A stretch of 56,561 nt of DNA. It comes from an uncultured bacterium. GTDB lineage: Bacteria > Verrucomicrobiota > Kiritimatiellia > RFP12 > UBA1067. The translations under genes and the position numbers were made by a program. The stretch spans positions 1-56,561 of the forward strand of contig CACXPT010000035.1 in assembly GCA_902769585.1 (NCBI GenBank), written 5' to 3'. The notes below the pieces were generated by a model. It was not told the origin of the DNA, made no database searches, and saw only the letters and a list, made by a program, of their open reading frames with translations. Below are positions 49,731 to 56,561 of this stretch, piece by piece. Within the stretch, counting starts at the first letter, position 1; each line of letters begins with the position of its first letter.

Positions 49731-51341
49731 ATGTCCGAGAAAAAGCCCATAAAGATCCCGACAACCGGCGTGCACGATTTCGAGACGCTGGTCACGAGCG
49801 AGAAAGGCAAGTACGTCGACAAGACGGAACTTCTCTACGAACTTGCCAATGACGCCGATCAGCAGCTCTTCATCTCGCGACCGCGTCGGTTCGGAAAGTC
49901 GCTCATGCTCTCGACCCTTAAGGCGATGTTCGAGGGGCGGCGCGACCTGTTCAAGGGGCTTGCCATAGATAAGTTGCCGTGGGAGGGGTGGAAGACGTCG
50001 CATCCCGTGTACAGCTTCACGATGGCGAGGGCCGTCGGCGAGACGTACGAACTGTTCATGGAGCAGCTGGCGAAGCTCGTCAAGCTACTCTGTGCTCAGG
50101 CGGGCGTCCCATACGATGGGACTGGGCCGGTTTCCGGCCAGTTCGACGATTTCCTCCAGGCCGCGATCAACAAGTCGCCTACCGGGAAGATAGTTGTCCT
50201 CATCGACGAGTACGACGAACCCGTGGCGAAGTTCCTCGATGACATCAAGACGCTCAACAGGGTGCGGTCGGTCCTGCACGACTTCTACGAGAAGCTGAAG
50301 ATCAACTCTGGCTCGATACGGTTCCTCCTGATGACGGGCGTCACGAAGCTGACGAAGCTTTCCGTGTTCTCCGGCATGAACCATCTGAAGGACCGGTCGA
50401 TGGACAAGCGGTTCGCGACGCTCCTCGGCTACACGCCACAGGAGCTGGACGCGCCGCTCAAGGAGAACGTCGAGGCGTTCGGCGCGCAGAACGGCATGGA
50501 CTTCGCAGCCGCGAAGGCCGAGATATTGAAGTGGTACGATGGCTACAGGTTTTCGCCCGATTCGGAGAAGCGCGTGTGCAACCCGGTGTCGCTTGGAAAT
50601 GCACTGGAATCCGGCAAGCTCAAGGGTTTCTGGGAGTCGACAGGCAAGGCGTCGCTCGTCATCAACCGCATAGAGAAGGCCGGCAAGAAGCCTGAAGACC
50701 TCGAGAACGTCCCGGCGGACGCGTTCATGCTCGACGTGTGCGACGCGGAGACGTTGCCGATGGAGGCACTGCTCTATCAGGGCGGGTATCTGACGATCAA
50801 GGACGTGATCTGCGGCGACCCGAAGAAGGACGAGACGGACAAGTATGTCCTTGCCCCTCCTAACTTCGAAGTGCGCGAGGCGCTGAAGCGCGGCTACCTC
50901 TCCCAGGTGATGGGCTTGAAGGACGGGCCGTTCGACACGCTTGTGGATCGGGCGAAGCGGCAGATCGCGTCCGGCGACTGGAAGGGGTATCTTTACGAAT
51001 CGCTTTTCGGGCTTTACGCCTCAATTCCCGTCGACTGGCACATCAAGGACGAGGCGGAGGCGAAGAGGTACTTCCAGCTTTTCACATCCATGACAGGCGC
51101 AAATCCGCAGCCAGAGGTTGCGTCCATATTCGGCTATGCGGACGCCGTGATCGAGACGGCAACGGACGTCTACGTCTTCGAGTTCAAGTATCGCAAGAGC
51201 GCGAAGGCGGCGATCCGGCAGATCCGCGAGCGCGGCTATGCCGACAAGTGGATCGGCGGCGAACGTCCTGTGACGCTCATCGGCATCAACTTCAACCCGA
51301 AGAAACGCAACATCGACATGCCCGTCGTCGAACCGGCGTAG
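49731..51341 (+). CDS. AAA-ATPase-like / PD-(D/E)XK nuclease family protein
   Basis: A 536-residue protein of the AAA-ATPase_like plus PDDEXK_9 architecture, found in many copies in gut Bacteroidetes and PVC genomes. It opens with TTGVHDFETLVTSEKGKYVD, then a degenerate P-loop FISRPRRFGKSLMLSTL and Walker B KIVVLIDEYDEPV. The C-terminal nuclease fold has the core VYVFEFKYRKSAKAAIRQI. The cellular role is not established. It starts immediately at its predicted transcription start. Confidence 0.88.
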   Translation: MSEKKPIKIPTTGVHDFETLVTSEKGKYVDKTELLYELANDADQQLFISRPRRFGKSLMLSTLKAMFEGRRDLFKGLAIDKLPWEGWKTSHPVYSFTMARAVGETYELFMEQLAKLVKLLCAQAGVPYDGTGPVSGQFDDFLQAAINKSPTGKIVVLIDEYDEPVAKFLDDIKTLNRVRSVLHDFYEKLKINSGSIRFLLMTGVTKLTKLSVFSGMNHLKDRSMDKRFATLLGYTPQELDAPLKENVEAFGAQNGMDFAAAKAEILKWYDGYRFSPDSEKRVCNPVSLGNALESGKLKGFWESTGKASLVINRIEKAGKKPEDLENVPADAFMLDVCDAETLPMEALLYQGGYLTIKDVICGDPKKDETDKYVLAPPNFEVREALKRGYLSQVMGLKDGPFDTLVDRAKRQIASGDWKGYLYESLFGLYASIPVDWHIKDEAEAKRYFQLFTSMTGANPQPEVASIFGYADAVIETATDVYVFEFKYRKSAKAAIRQIRERGYADKWIGGERPVTLIGINFNPKKRNIDMPVVEPA

Positions 51342-51388
51342 GAATCCCGATTCTCAACGAAGAGCTGCACAATGCAGAGAATGATCAT

Positions 51389-54300
51389 ATGAGTGCGGAC
51401 TTGAGCGAATCTTTCGGCAGCGAGGTCGTGTTGCTTTCGGCGGCCGACGACGCGGCGCTCGTGGATGCGGCAGGGCGCTTGGCCCGCTTCCTCGAGCAGG
51501 CGCCGTCGGCTGAGTTGAGCGACGTGGCCTACACGTGCGCCAGGAACTTCTCCGGGGCGGGCACGGCCGTCCTCGCCATAGTTACCTCCAGCGCCGCCGA
51601 ACTGCGCCATCGTCTCGCCTCAGCCGCGTCGCGCATTGCCTCCGGCGCCGAACGCGTACGCGACAAGTCCGGCACCTACTACTTCCGGAAGCATCTCATC
51701 GGTGAAGGAACGGACGGCAAGCTTGCGTTCGTGTTCCCCGGAGCGGCCTCGTTCTACCCCGACATGCTGCGCGACCTCGCCGTGCGGTTCGTGGATTGCC
51801 GCAGCGCGTTCGACGAGCTGGAAGCAGCCCTGAAGGGCGACGGACCGTTCGTGCCGTCTTCGTTCGTCTTCCCGCCCGCCCCCTACTACCGCCACGACGC
51901 CGACGTGTTCACGGCCGGCGGCTACGCCGAGGCGATGGTCTCCACCTATTCGGCTAACACCGCACTCTATCGGCTTTTCCTCGCGCTTGGCGTGAAGCCT
52001 GACGGCGTGACCGGATTCTCGGGCGGAGACCTCAACGCACTGGCCGCGGCCGGCGTGCTGGGCAAGTTCGAGCGCGTCAAGCGGCTCAAGTTCCTTCGCG
52101 AGATGTACAAGCTCGTCAACACAGCTGTCAACCACGCCGGCCTGCCTACGTGCGTGATGGTGTCGGTCGTGTCGCCGCACCCTGAACGGACGGACGAGAT
52201 ACTTGCGGCTTTCGCTCCAGACAAGGTGACCGTGGCGTTCCGCCAGTCGCCGCGCCAGATGACGCTCGCCATCGCGCCCGACGTGGTGGACGTGGTGCAG
52301 CATGCTCTCTCCGAGGCCGGCGCGCGCGGCATGCGCCTGCCCGTTGACCGTCCCTTCAACACGCCGTGGTGCGCATCCAACCTCTCCGCATTCCGCAAGT
52401 TCGCAGGCAACTGGGTGGATGACAAGCCGCATCTTCCTGTCTATTCGTGCGGCACCTGCTCGCTGATGCCAGACAAGGCCCGCAAGGTGCGCGACGTGGC
52501 CGCAGAGCAGTGGGCGCAGGCGGTAAGGTTCGACGAGACGATCCGTCTGATGCACGCTGACGGTTTTCGTGTCTTCCTCGAGGTCGGGCCGCGCGGAGTG
52601 GCCACAAGCGCTATCGACGAGATACTGAGGGGGGAGGCCCCCTACGTGGCGCTTGCATCGGATTCCGTTCATCGGGCAGGACTGCTCCAGCTCCAGCACA
52701 CGTTCGCAGCTTTGGCCGCGCTTGGCGCGGCCGTGACGCCGGCAGCCCTCTTCGAACATCGCCGCTGTCGCATGCTTGACCTTGACGCCCCGCTGACGCT
52801 CGACATGCGAACAGAGGCCGAGCTGCGCCTCTCCAGGGCGTTTCCGCATCTCAAGCTGCTGGCGGACGACCCGTCTTTCGGCGGCACGATGGCGACCGCC
52901 GCCGCAAGCGTGCCCGGAACCCGCAACAAGGCCGCCGCGCGCGCCGCCGCCGTCGCCGCGCGCCAGCGGCGCCAGCGCCAGTTCGAATTCGGCGCGCTCA
53001 ATCCGCTGATCTCCGATGCCGACGTCACGGCGCAGAAGCCGGGCGTGTCGCTCGAGATCGCCAAGACGTTCACGTTCGCGGAGGTGCCGTTCCTGGCGGA
53101 TTCCGCCCTTGGCGCCTCGCAGATATCCTATTCCGATCCGTCGCTGCGCGGGTTGACGCTTCTGCCGCTCGTGGCAGGTGCCGAGATCATGGCGGAGCTT
53201 GCGCAGATGCTCGTCCCCAACCGCCATGTCTCCGAAGTGGTCGATCTCCAGAGCCGTCGTGCGGTCGCGTTCCGCGAGGGCAAGTTGACGCTCTTCGTGA
53301 GGGCGGAGCGAATCGCCTCGTCCGATCCCGGCCTGGTGGCCGTCAAGGTGCAGCTGCGCGAGGACTCGCCTAACTCCGCCTGGACCTGGCCCGTGATGGA
53401 GGGCACGTTCCACCTCACGGGCGAGGATGCGATGGAGCCAGTCGCGTTCACGCCGCCAGAGCTCGCGAAGCCGCGCGATGTACACTGGACGGCGAGCGAT
53501 ATCTATCCAGGACGCCTGTACGCAGGCGAGCTGCTGCGTCACATCCGTACTGCCGACCGCTGGAGCGAGACTGGCCTCGACTACGAGGTGGATGTGCCGT
53601 CGCCTGTGGGCGCGGTCGTGCATACCCGCTTCCCCCTGTGGGCGCTCAACCCGCAGCTGCTTGGCGCGGTGGTGGACGGGTTCTCCCTGTGGCGGAGCCA
53701 CGAGCGTTTCCCAGGCGCCTTCTCCTTCGCGTTCCGGCTCCAGCGGCTGGTGCTTCATGCGCGGTCCCTGCCGCCAGGCACTCATCTCAACTGCTACCTG
53801 CGCTACGCTGGCGCCACGCCTAGGTCATTGCTCACCGACATCCTGGTCTCCGACGGCAACGGCACGCTCGTAATGGAGCTGCATGGCTACGAGGAACTGA
53901 CCGAACGCGTCCCGGACGAGTACCGGCAACTCATGCTGGCACCGGCGCGCACGTTCCTCACGAAGGAGATTCCGTTCGACCGGCTTGGGACTCCCGCCAC
54001 GTCTGTCGCATCTGCCATGTTTTCCGACGTGCCGTATCCGCTCTTCGAGCGCAACGAGAAGCTCTGGATGCGCACGGTCTCCCAGATCGTGCTGGCGAAA
54101 TCAGAAAGGCGGGAGTTCGCCTCGATGACGGGCGGCACCGCCCGTTGCACCGAGTGGCTGTTCGGGCGGATCGCCGCCAAGGAGTCCGTGAGGCGCTTTC
54201 TCGCTGCCAACTACCAGGCGCGCTGGAGCGACGCCGACGTGGAGATATACCGCGACGACAGCGGCAAGCCCCATCCCATTGGCAAGTGGAACGACCTGCT

Positions 54301-54733
54301 GTCGTCCAAGATCGACCTGGCGATCGCGCACACGGCCCAGTTCGTCGTGGCCGTGGTGGCCGCGAACGCGCGCGTTGGCGTGGACGTGGAGGCGTGCGAC
54401 CGCGACCTTTCCGACGAGTTCACGCGCGGCGTGTTCACGCCGGAGGAACAGGAGCTGGCGACGCGCATGGCCGACGCGCCCAACGCGATCCTGCGGTTCT
54501 GGTGCGCGAAGGAAGCGGTGTCGAAGGCACTTGGCACCGGCATCCGCTACTCGCCGAAGGAGCTTCTGGTGGATTCGTTCCTGCCGGACACCGGCGAGAT
54601 GGAGGTGCGTCTCGCGGGCCAGTGGCTGGAGAACTTCAAGATGTTCACCGGCCGCACGATCCACGTGTCGTCGAGCATCGTGCGAGGGCACGTCCTCGCG
54701 AGCTGCTTCATACCGGCCAGCTTGTTCAGCTAG
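51389..54733 (+). CDS. Acyltransferase-like / hot-dog dehydratase-like / Sfp-type PPTase fusion
   Basis: A 1114-residue megasynthase-like protein. Residues about 70-480 resemble a PKS/FAS acyltransferase, with GFSGGDLNA in place of GHSxGE (Ser kept, near 211). RPFNTPW sits where FHS usually places the catalytic His. Residues about 555-830 resemble a polyketide dehydratase (PFLADSALG, LRGLTLLPLVAGAEIMAE) with Ser where DH has its catalytic His. Residues about 900-1114 are an apparently intact 4'-phosphopantetheinyl transferase (GVDVEAC, FWCAKEAVSKALG). No ketosynthase or carrier protein is in the window. The start at 51389 is the first reasonable Met after the upstream stop; no ribosome site is obvious. 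Confidence 0.78.
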   Translation: MSADLSESFGSEVVLLSAADDAALVDAAGRLARFLEQAPSAELSDVAYTCARNFSGAGTAVLAIVTSSAAELRHRLASAASRIASGAERVRDKSGTYYFRKHLIGEGTDGKLAFVFPGAASFYPDMLRDLAVRFVDCRSAFDELEAALKGDGPFVPSSFVFPPAPYYRHDADVFTAGGYAEAMVSTYSANTALYRLFLALGVKPDGVTGFSGGDLNALAAAGVLGKFERVKRLKFLREMYKLVNTAVNHAGLPTCVMVSVVSPHPERTDEILAAFAPDKVTVAFRQSPRQMTLAIAPDVVDVVQHALSEAGARGMRLPVDRPFNTPWCASNLSAFRKFAGNWVDDKPHLPVYSCGTCSLMPDKARKVRDVAAEQWAQAVRFDETIRLMHADGFRVFLEVGPRGVATSAIDEILRGEAPYVALASDSVHRAGLLQLQHTFAALAALGAAVTPAALFEHRRCRMLDLDAPLTLDMRTEAELRLSRAFPHLKLLADDPSFGGTMATAAASVPGTRNKAAARAAAVAARQRRQRQFEFGALNPLISDADVTAQKPGVSLEIAKTFTFAEVPFLADSALGASQISYSDPSLRGLTLLPLVAGAEIMAELAQMLVPNRHVSEVVDLQSRRAVAFREGKLTLFVRAERIASSDPGLVAVKVQLREDSPNSAWTWPVMEGTFHLTGEDAMEPVAFTPPELAKPRDVHWTASDIYPGRLYAGELLRHIRTADRWSETGLDYEVDVPSPVGAVVHTRFPLWALNPQLLGAVVDGFSLWRSHERFPGAFSFAFRLQRLVLHARSLPPGTHLNCYLRYAGATPRSLLTDILVSDGNGTLVMELHGYEELTERVPDEYRQLMLAPARTFLTKEIPFDRLGTPATSVASAMFSDVPYPLFERNEKLWMRTVSQIVLAKSERREFASMTGGTARCTEWLFGRIAAKESVRRFLAANYQARWSDADVEIYRDDSGKPHPIGKWNDLLSSKIDLAIAHTAQFVVAVVAANARVGVDVEACDRDLSDEFTRGVFTPEEQELATRMADAPNAILRFWCAKEAVSKALGTGIRYSPKELLVDSFLPDTGEMEVRLAGQWLENFKMFTGRTIHVSSSIVRGHVLASCFIPASLFS

Positions 54734-54735
54734 GG

Positions 54736-55572
54736 CTATGCCAGCAGCTCGTTGACCTTCTTCATCACGGCGAAGGCGTCGGCCACGTAGAGCACGTCGG
54801 CCTTGCCCTGCGCCCAGCCGCAGTTCGCGTCGAGGTTAACGGCGCGGCGGTCGTTCACGAAGCGCCAGCCTACGACGTGCGGCTCCTCGCCGTGGCAGCA
54901 CGTCGAGAGTCCCTTGGCGTGGCGCGGCGTCGCGCCCGTCTGTCCGACCTGGTTCATGTGGCTCATGAAACTGAACGCCTTGGCGGCCTCTGGCATGTCC
55001 ACGAGCGACTTGGAGGAGCCGAGCGACGCGCCGGACTTCGCGAGGAAGCCCGTGATCGTGGCGGCGGCCTCGTCGAGGTGCGTCGCGCCGTCCGCCTGCT
55101 TCTTCGTCCAGCCAGCGCCGGCAACGAAGAGGAGGGGGGAGTCGGGACGGATGGTGGATTCGCCGCCGGTGCCTGCGGCGACCACGCCGTTGACCGTCGT
55201 CCGCGTAATCGCGGACGCACTGGACGGGATTGGGGCGGGGGCGATGCCTAGCTTCGCGCAGATTTCGGCGAAGAGCGCCGGATCGGTGACGATGACCCAC
55301 GGACGCGCCGCACGCGAGAATGCGGTGAGGATGCGCTGGCGGTAGGCCCAGCGCTGGACGGTGGCCTTGTCGCCGTCGACCGTCACGTCGACGACGTTCG
55401 TGTCGATGGCCGAGCCGGCGCGCATGGCGGCGGCGGGCATGGAGCGGCGGGCGCGCGAGGTACCTGGCACGAGGACGATGTCCGCCCCTGCGGCGGCGAG
55501 GGCGGCGGCGAACGCCGGCACGTCCTGCGCGAATGTTCCGTTTCCGTCAATCGTGAATGCTGCGATCTTCAT
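54736..55572 (-). CDS. etfA: Electron transfer flavoprotein alpha subunit (short, divergent)
   Basis: A 278-residue FAD-binding partner of EtfB that accepts electrons from acyl-CoA dehydrogenases. It begins MKIAAFTIDGNGTFAQD. The FAD-domain signature is VGQTGATPRHAKGLSTCCHG and the end is YVADAFAVMKKVNELLA. It is shorter than the usual approximately 310-320 residues and diverges in the normally conserved ISGAIQH and INKDPEA regions. Its start is 11 nt after the etfB stop. The partner dehydrogenase in this window is the broken gene at 33439. It converges with the fusion gene, 2 nt apart. Confidence 0.85.
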   Translation of the reverse strand: MKIAAFTIDGNGTFAQDVPAFAAALAAAGADIVLVPGTSRARRSMPAAAMRAGSAIDTNVVDVTVDGDKATVQRWAYRQRILTAFSRAARPWVIVTDPALFAEICAKLGIAPAPIPSSASAITRTTVNGVVAAGTGGESTIRPDSPLLFVAGAGWTKKQADGATHLDEAAATITGFLAKSGASLGSSKSLVDMPEAAKAFSFMSHMNQVGQTGATPRHAKGLSTCCHGEEPHVVGWRFVNDRRAVNLDANCGWAQGKADVLYVADAFAVMKKVNELLA

Positions 55573-55583
55573 GTCGTATTTCC

Positions 55584-56393
55584 TCAGCCCTTGATCCACT
55601 CGACAATTTCCTTGGCGATGTCGTCCACCGCCATGTCCTTCTTCACCACCGTCGCGCGCTTGGCGGACGGCACCTCGGTCTTCTCGTAGGCGATGCCGCC
55701 AACGCCGACGTTGGCGACCGGCGCCTTCATGAGCGCGGGCATGATGCCGCGCATGTTCATCATGCCGGTCTGCGGGTTGTTAGGCGGCTCGGGCAGGTTG
55801 CCGGTGGCCCAGCCGATCGCCGCCGGGAAGCCGGAGCATGTGGAGGAGAGGTACTGTCCGCCCTCGATGCGCTCGAGCACCGTGAAGGTGTCGTCGTCCG
55901 CGAGCTTCAGCTCGTCCACGCCCATGAAGAACTCGGTGATGCCGAGCGTCTCGGCCACGAACTGGAGCGTCACTCCCGCGTCGCGGGAGGCGGACGCGCA
56001 GCCGCCGAAGAGGAGCGTGGCGGAGAGGTCGAGGCCGGGGATGGACTTGATCGCCTTGGCGAGTTCTGCGGCGGTCTCTCGCGCGTCGGTGAAGCCGCCG
56101 GCGGGAGCGTTCACGGCAACTAGCTGGAAGGGGGCTTTCTGGGCGACCGTCATCATCAGCTGCTGGAGCTTGGCCTTGGGGCCGAGGGCGACGAGCGTGA
56201 CGGTGGAGCCGGCGCGCTGCTTCGCGAGGTTTGCCGCCTCGTACAGGGCGCATGCCGCCCACGGATCGAGCACGCTCGGCAGCATCTGCTCGTTCTTGAG
56301 GCCAGGCCCCTGCGGGGTCTGGACAGGTTCCAGCGTCTGGAGCGGGTCAGGCACCAGCGACCCGCACACGATTATGTTCAACGGTTTTGCCAT
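55584..56393 (-). CDS. etfB: Electron transfer flavoprotein beta subunit
   Basis: A 269-residue subunit that forms the ETF heterodimer with EtfA. Typical features are NIIVCGSLVPDP, NEQMLPSVLDPWAACALYEA and TVTLVALGPK. In the mid part, LEGGQ-type IEGGQYLSSTCSGFPAAIGW is also typical. A GGAAAGAAC ribosome site and an extended -10 precede it, so it heads the etfBA operon. Confidence 0.92.
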   Translation of the reverse strand: MAKPLNIIVCGSLVPDPLQTLEPVQTPQGPGLKNEQMLPSVLDPWAACALYEAANLAKQRAGSTVTLVALGPKAKLQQLMMTVAQKAPFQLVAVNAPAGGFTDARETAAELAKAIKSIPGLDLSATLLFGGCASASRDAGVTLQFVAETLGITEFFMGVDELKLADDDTFTVLERIEGGQYLSSTCSGFPAAIGWATGNLPEPPNNPQTGMMNMRGIMPALMKAPVANVGVGGIAYEKTEVPSAKRATVVKKDMAVDDIAKEIVEWIKG

Positions 56394-56431
56394 GTTCTTT
56401 CCTTTGATGATAGTCGCGTCAAGAGACCGCT

Positions 56432-56440
56432 ATTATACCA
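56432..56440 (-). promoter_or_regulatory. Extended -10 of etfBA
   Basis: TGGTATAAT on the minus strand, 38 nt upstream of the etfB ATG at 56393. The rest of 56441-56561 shows no feature that I can support. Confidence 0.55.
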
Positions 56441-56561
56441 TAAACTTTCGCGTGTCGCCGTAGGTAATCGGTCAGTGAGCGGGGCTGGTGCCCGCGTCCA
56501 CTAACAAATTGTGTTGCGTTGCGATGAGAGGCCGAGCGGCATCAATGGCCGCATGGCATAT

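Noticed and set aside
51620..53785. Minus-strand frame of about 720 residues opposite the AT-DH-PPTase fusion
   Set aside because: Antisense shadow rich in Arg/His/Glu; the plus-strand protein has clear domains.
1..56561. tRNA, rRNA, integrase, transposase or plasmid/phage genes
   Set aside because: None recognised on either strand; the repeat families appear without any mobility gene in the window.

Overview
The window is GC-rich bacterial chromosome, most likely from a host-gut or rumen member of the Kiritimatiellota/Lentisphaerota side of the PVC superphylum. This rests on gene content, not on a search: a DUF1549/1553 - DUF1501 - PPC gene trio, many Tat-exported enzymes (Gfo/Idh/MocA oxidoreductase, calcineurin-like phosphoesterases), a thrombospondin-type-3 repeat protein, an FGE-fold secreted protein, a GH92 mannosidase fusion, a heparinase-like protein and a carboxynorspermidine-type polyamine pathway. 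No tRNA, rRNA, CRISPR array or transposase was seen, and no gene-free stretch exceeds about 300 bases.

Layout. 1-2452: a frameshifted Gfo/Idh/MocA gene (minus, cut by the window edge) divergent from a NahK-like sugar kinase. 2603-7115: carB, then carboxynorspermidine synthase. 7137-13466: an accessory block (AbiEii-like nucleotidyltransferase with a small overlapping partner, zinc-ribbon protein, FGE-like protein, AlbA_2/ATPase regulator, TSP3-repeat protein) that separates the two polyamine genes. 13487-20145: carboxynorspermidine decarboxylase, pyrK and a giant GH65-like + GH92 fusion. 20304-28987: phenylacetate-CoA ligase, two Tat phosphoesterases, a dicarboxylate symporter, two paralogous parvulin-like isomerases flanking a second Gfo/Idh gene. 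28974-31921: recO and an NhaC antiporter (minus), then a polyprenyl diphosphate synthase. 31982-36171: a third Tat phosphoesterase, a doubly frameshifted acyl-CoA dehydrogenase, rplU-rpmA. 36191-38696 (minus): small membrane protein, RluA-type pseudouridine synthase, lipoprotein, coiled-coil protein. 38910-39826: rpsL-rpsG. 39890-49266: NSS transporter (minus), then the DUF1549-DUF1501-PPC operon with a membrane protein and a heparinase-like protein. 49274-56393: Dabb lipoprotein, AAA/PD-(D/E)XK protein, an AT-DH-PPTase fusion, and etfB-etfA (minus).

The most unusual signals are at the DNA level. (1) Inverted-repeat cassettes of 8-bp units (GTTGAGNN arm, GGAGAAAA spacer, CTCAACNN arm) sit inside both carboxynorspermidine genes and are translated in frame as 8-residue Leu-Asn-x-Ser-Thr-x-Gln-x repeats. 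(2) A 27-bp palindrome occurs four times inside nspC and recO. (3) A separate 7-bp-unit inverted cassette supplies the nspC stop codon and abuts the pyrK promoter. (4) At least six genes have a TG(N)TATAAT-like -10 box ending exactly six bases before ATG, which implies leaderless mRNAs. Together these suggest a genome full of short palindromic repeats that invade coding sequence, and a transcription-start architecture that often lacks a 5' UTR.

Metabolically, the acyl-CoA dehydrogenase, etfA/etfB and CoA ligase fit acyl-CoA oxidation. The GH65/GH92 fusion, NahK-like kinase and heparinase-like enzyme fit use of host or mucin glycans.
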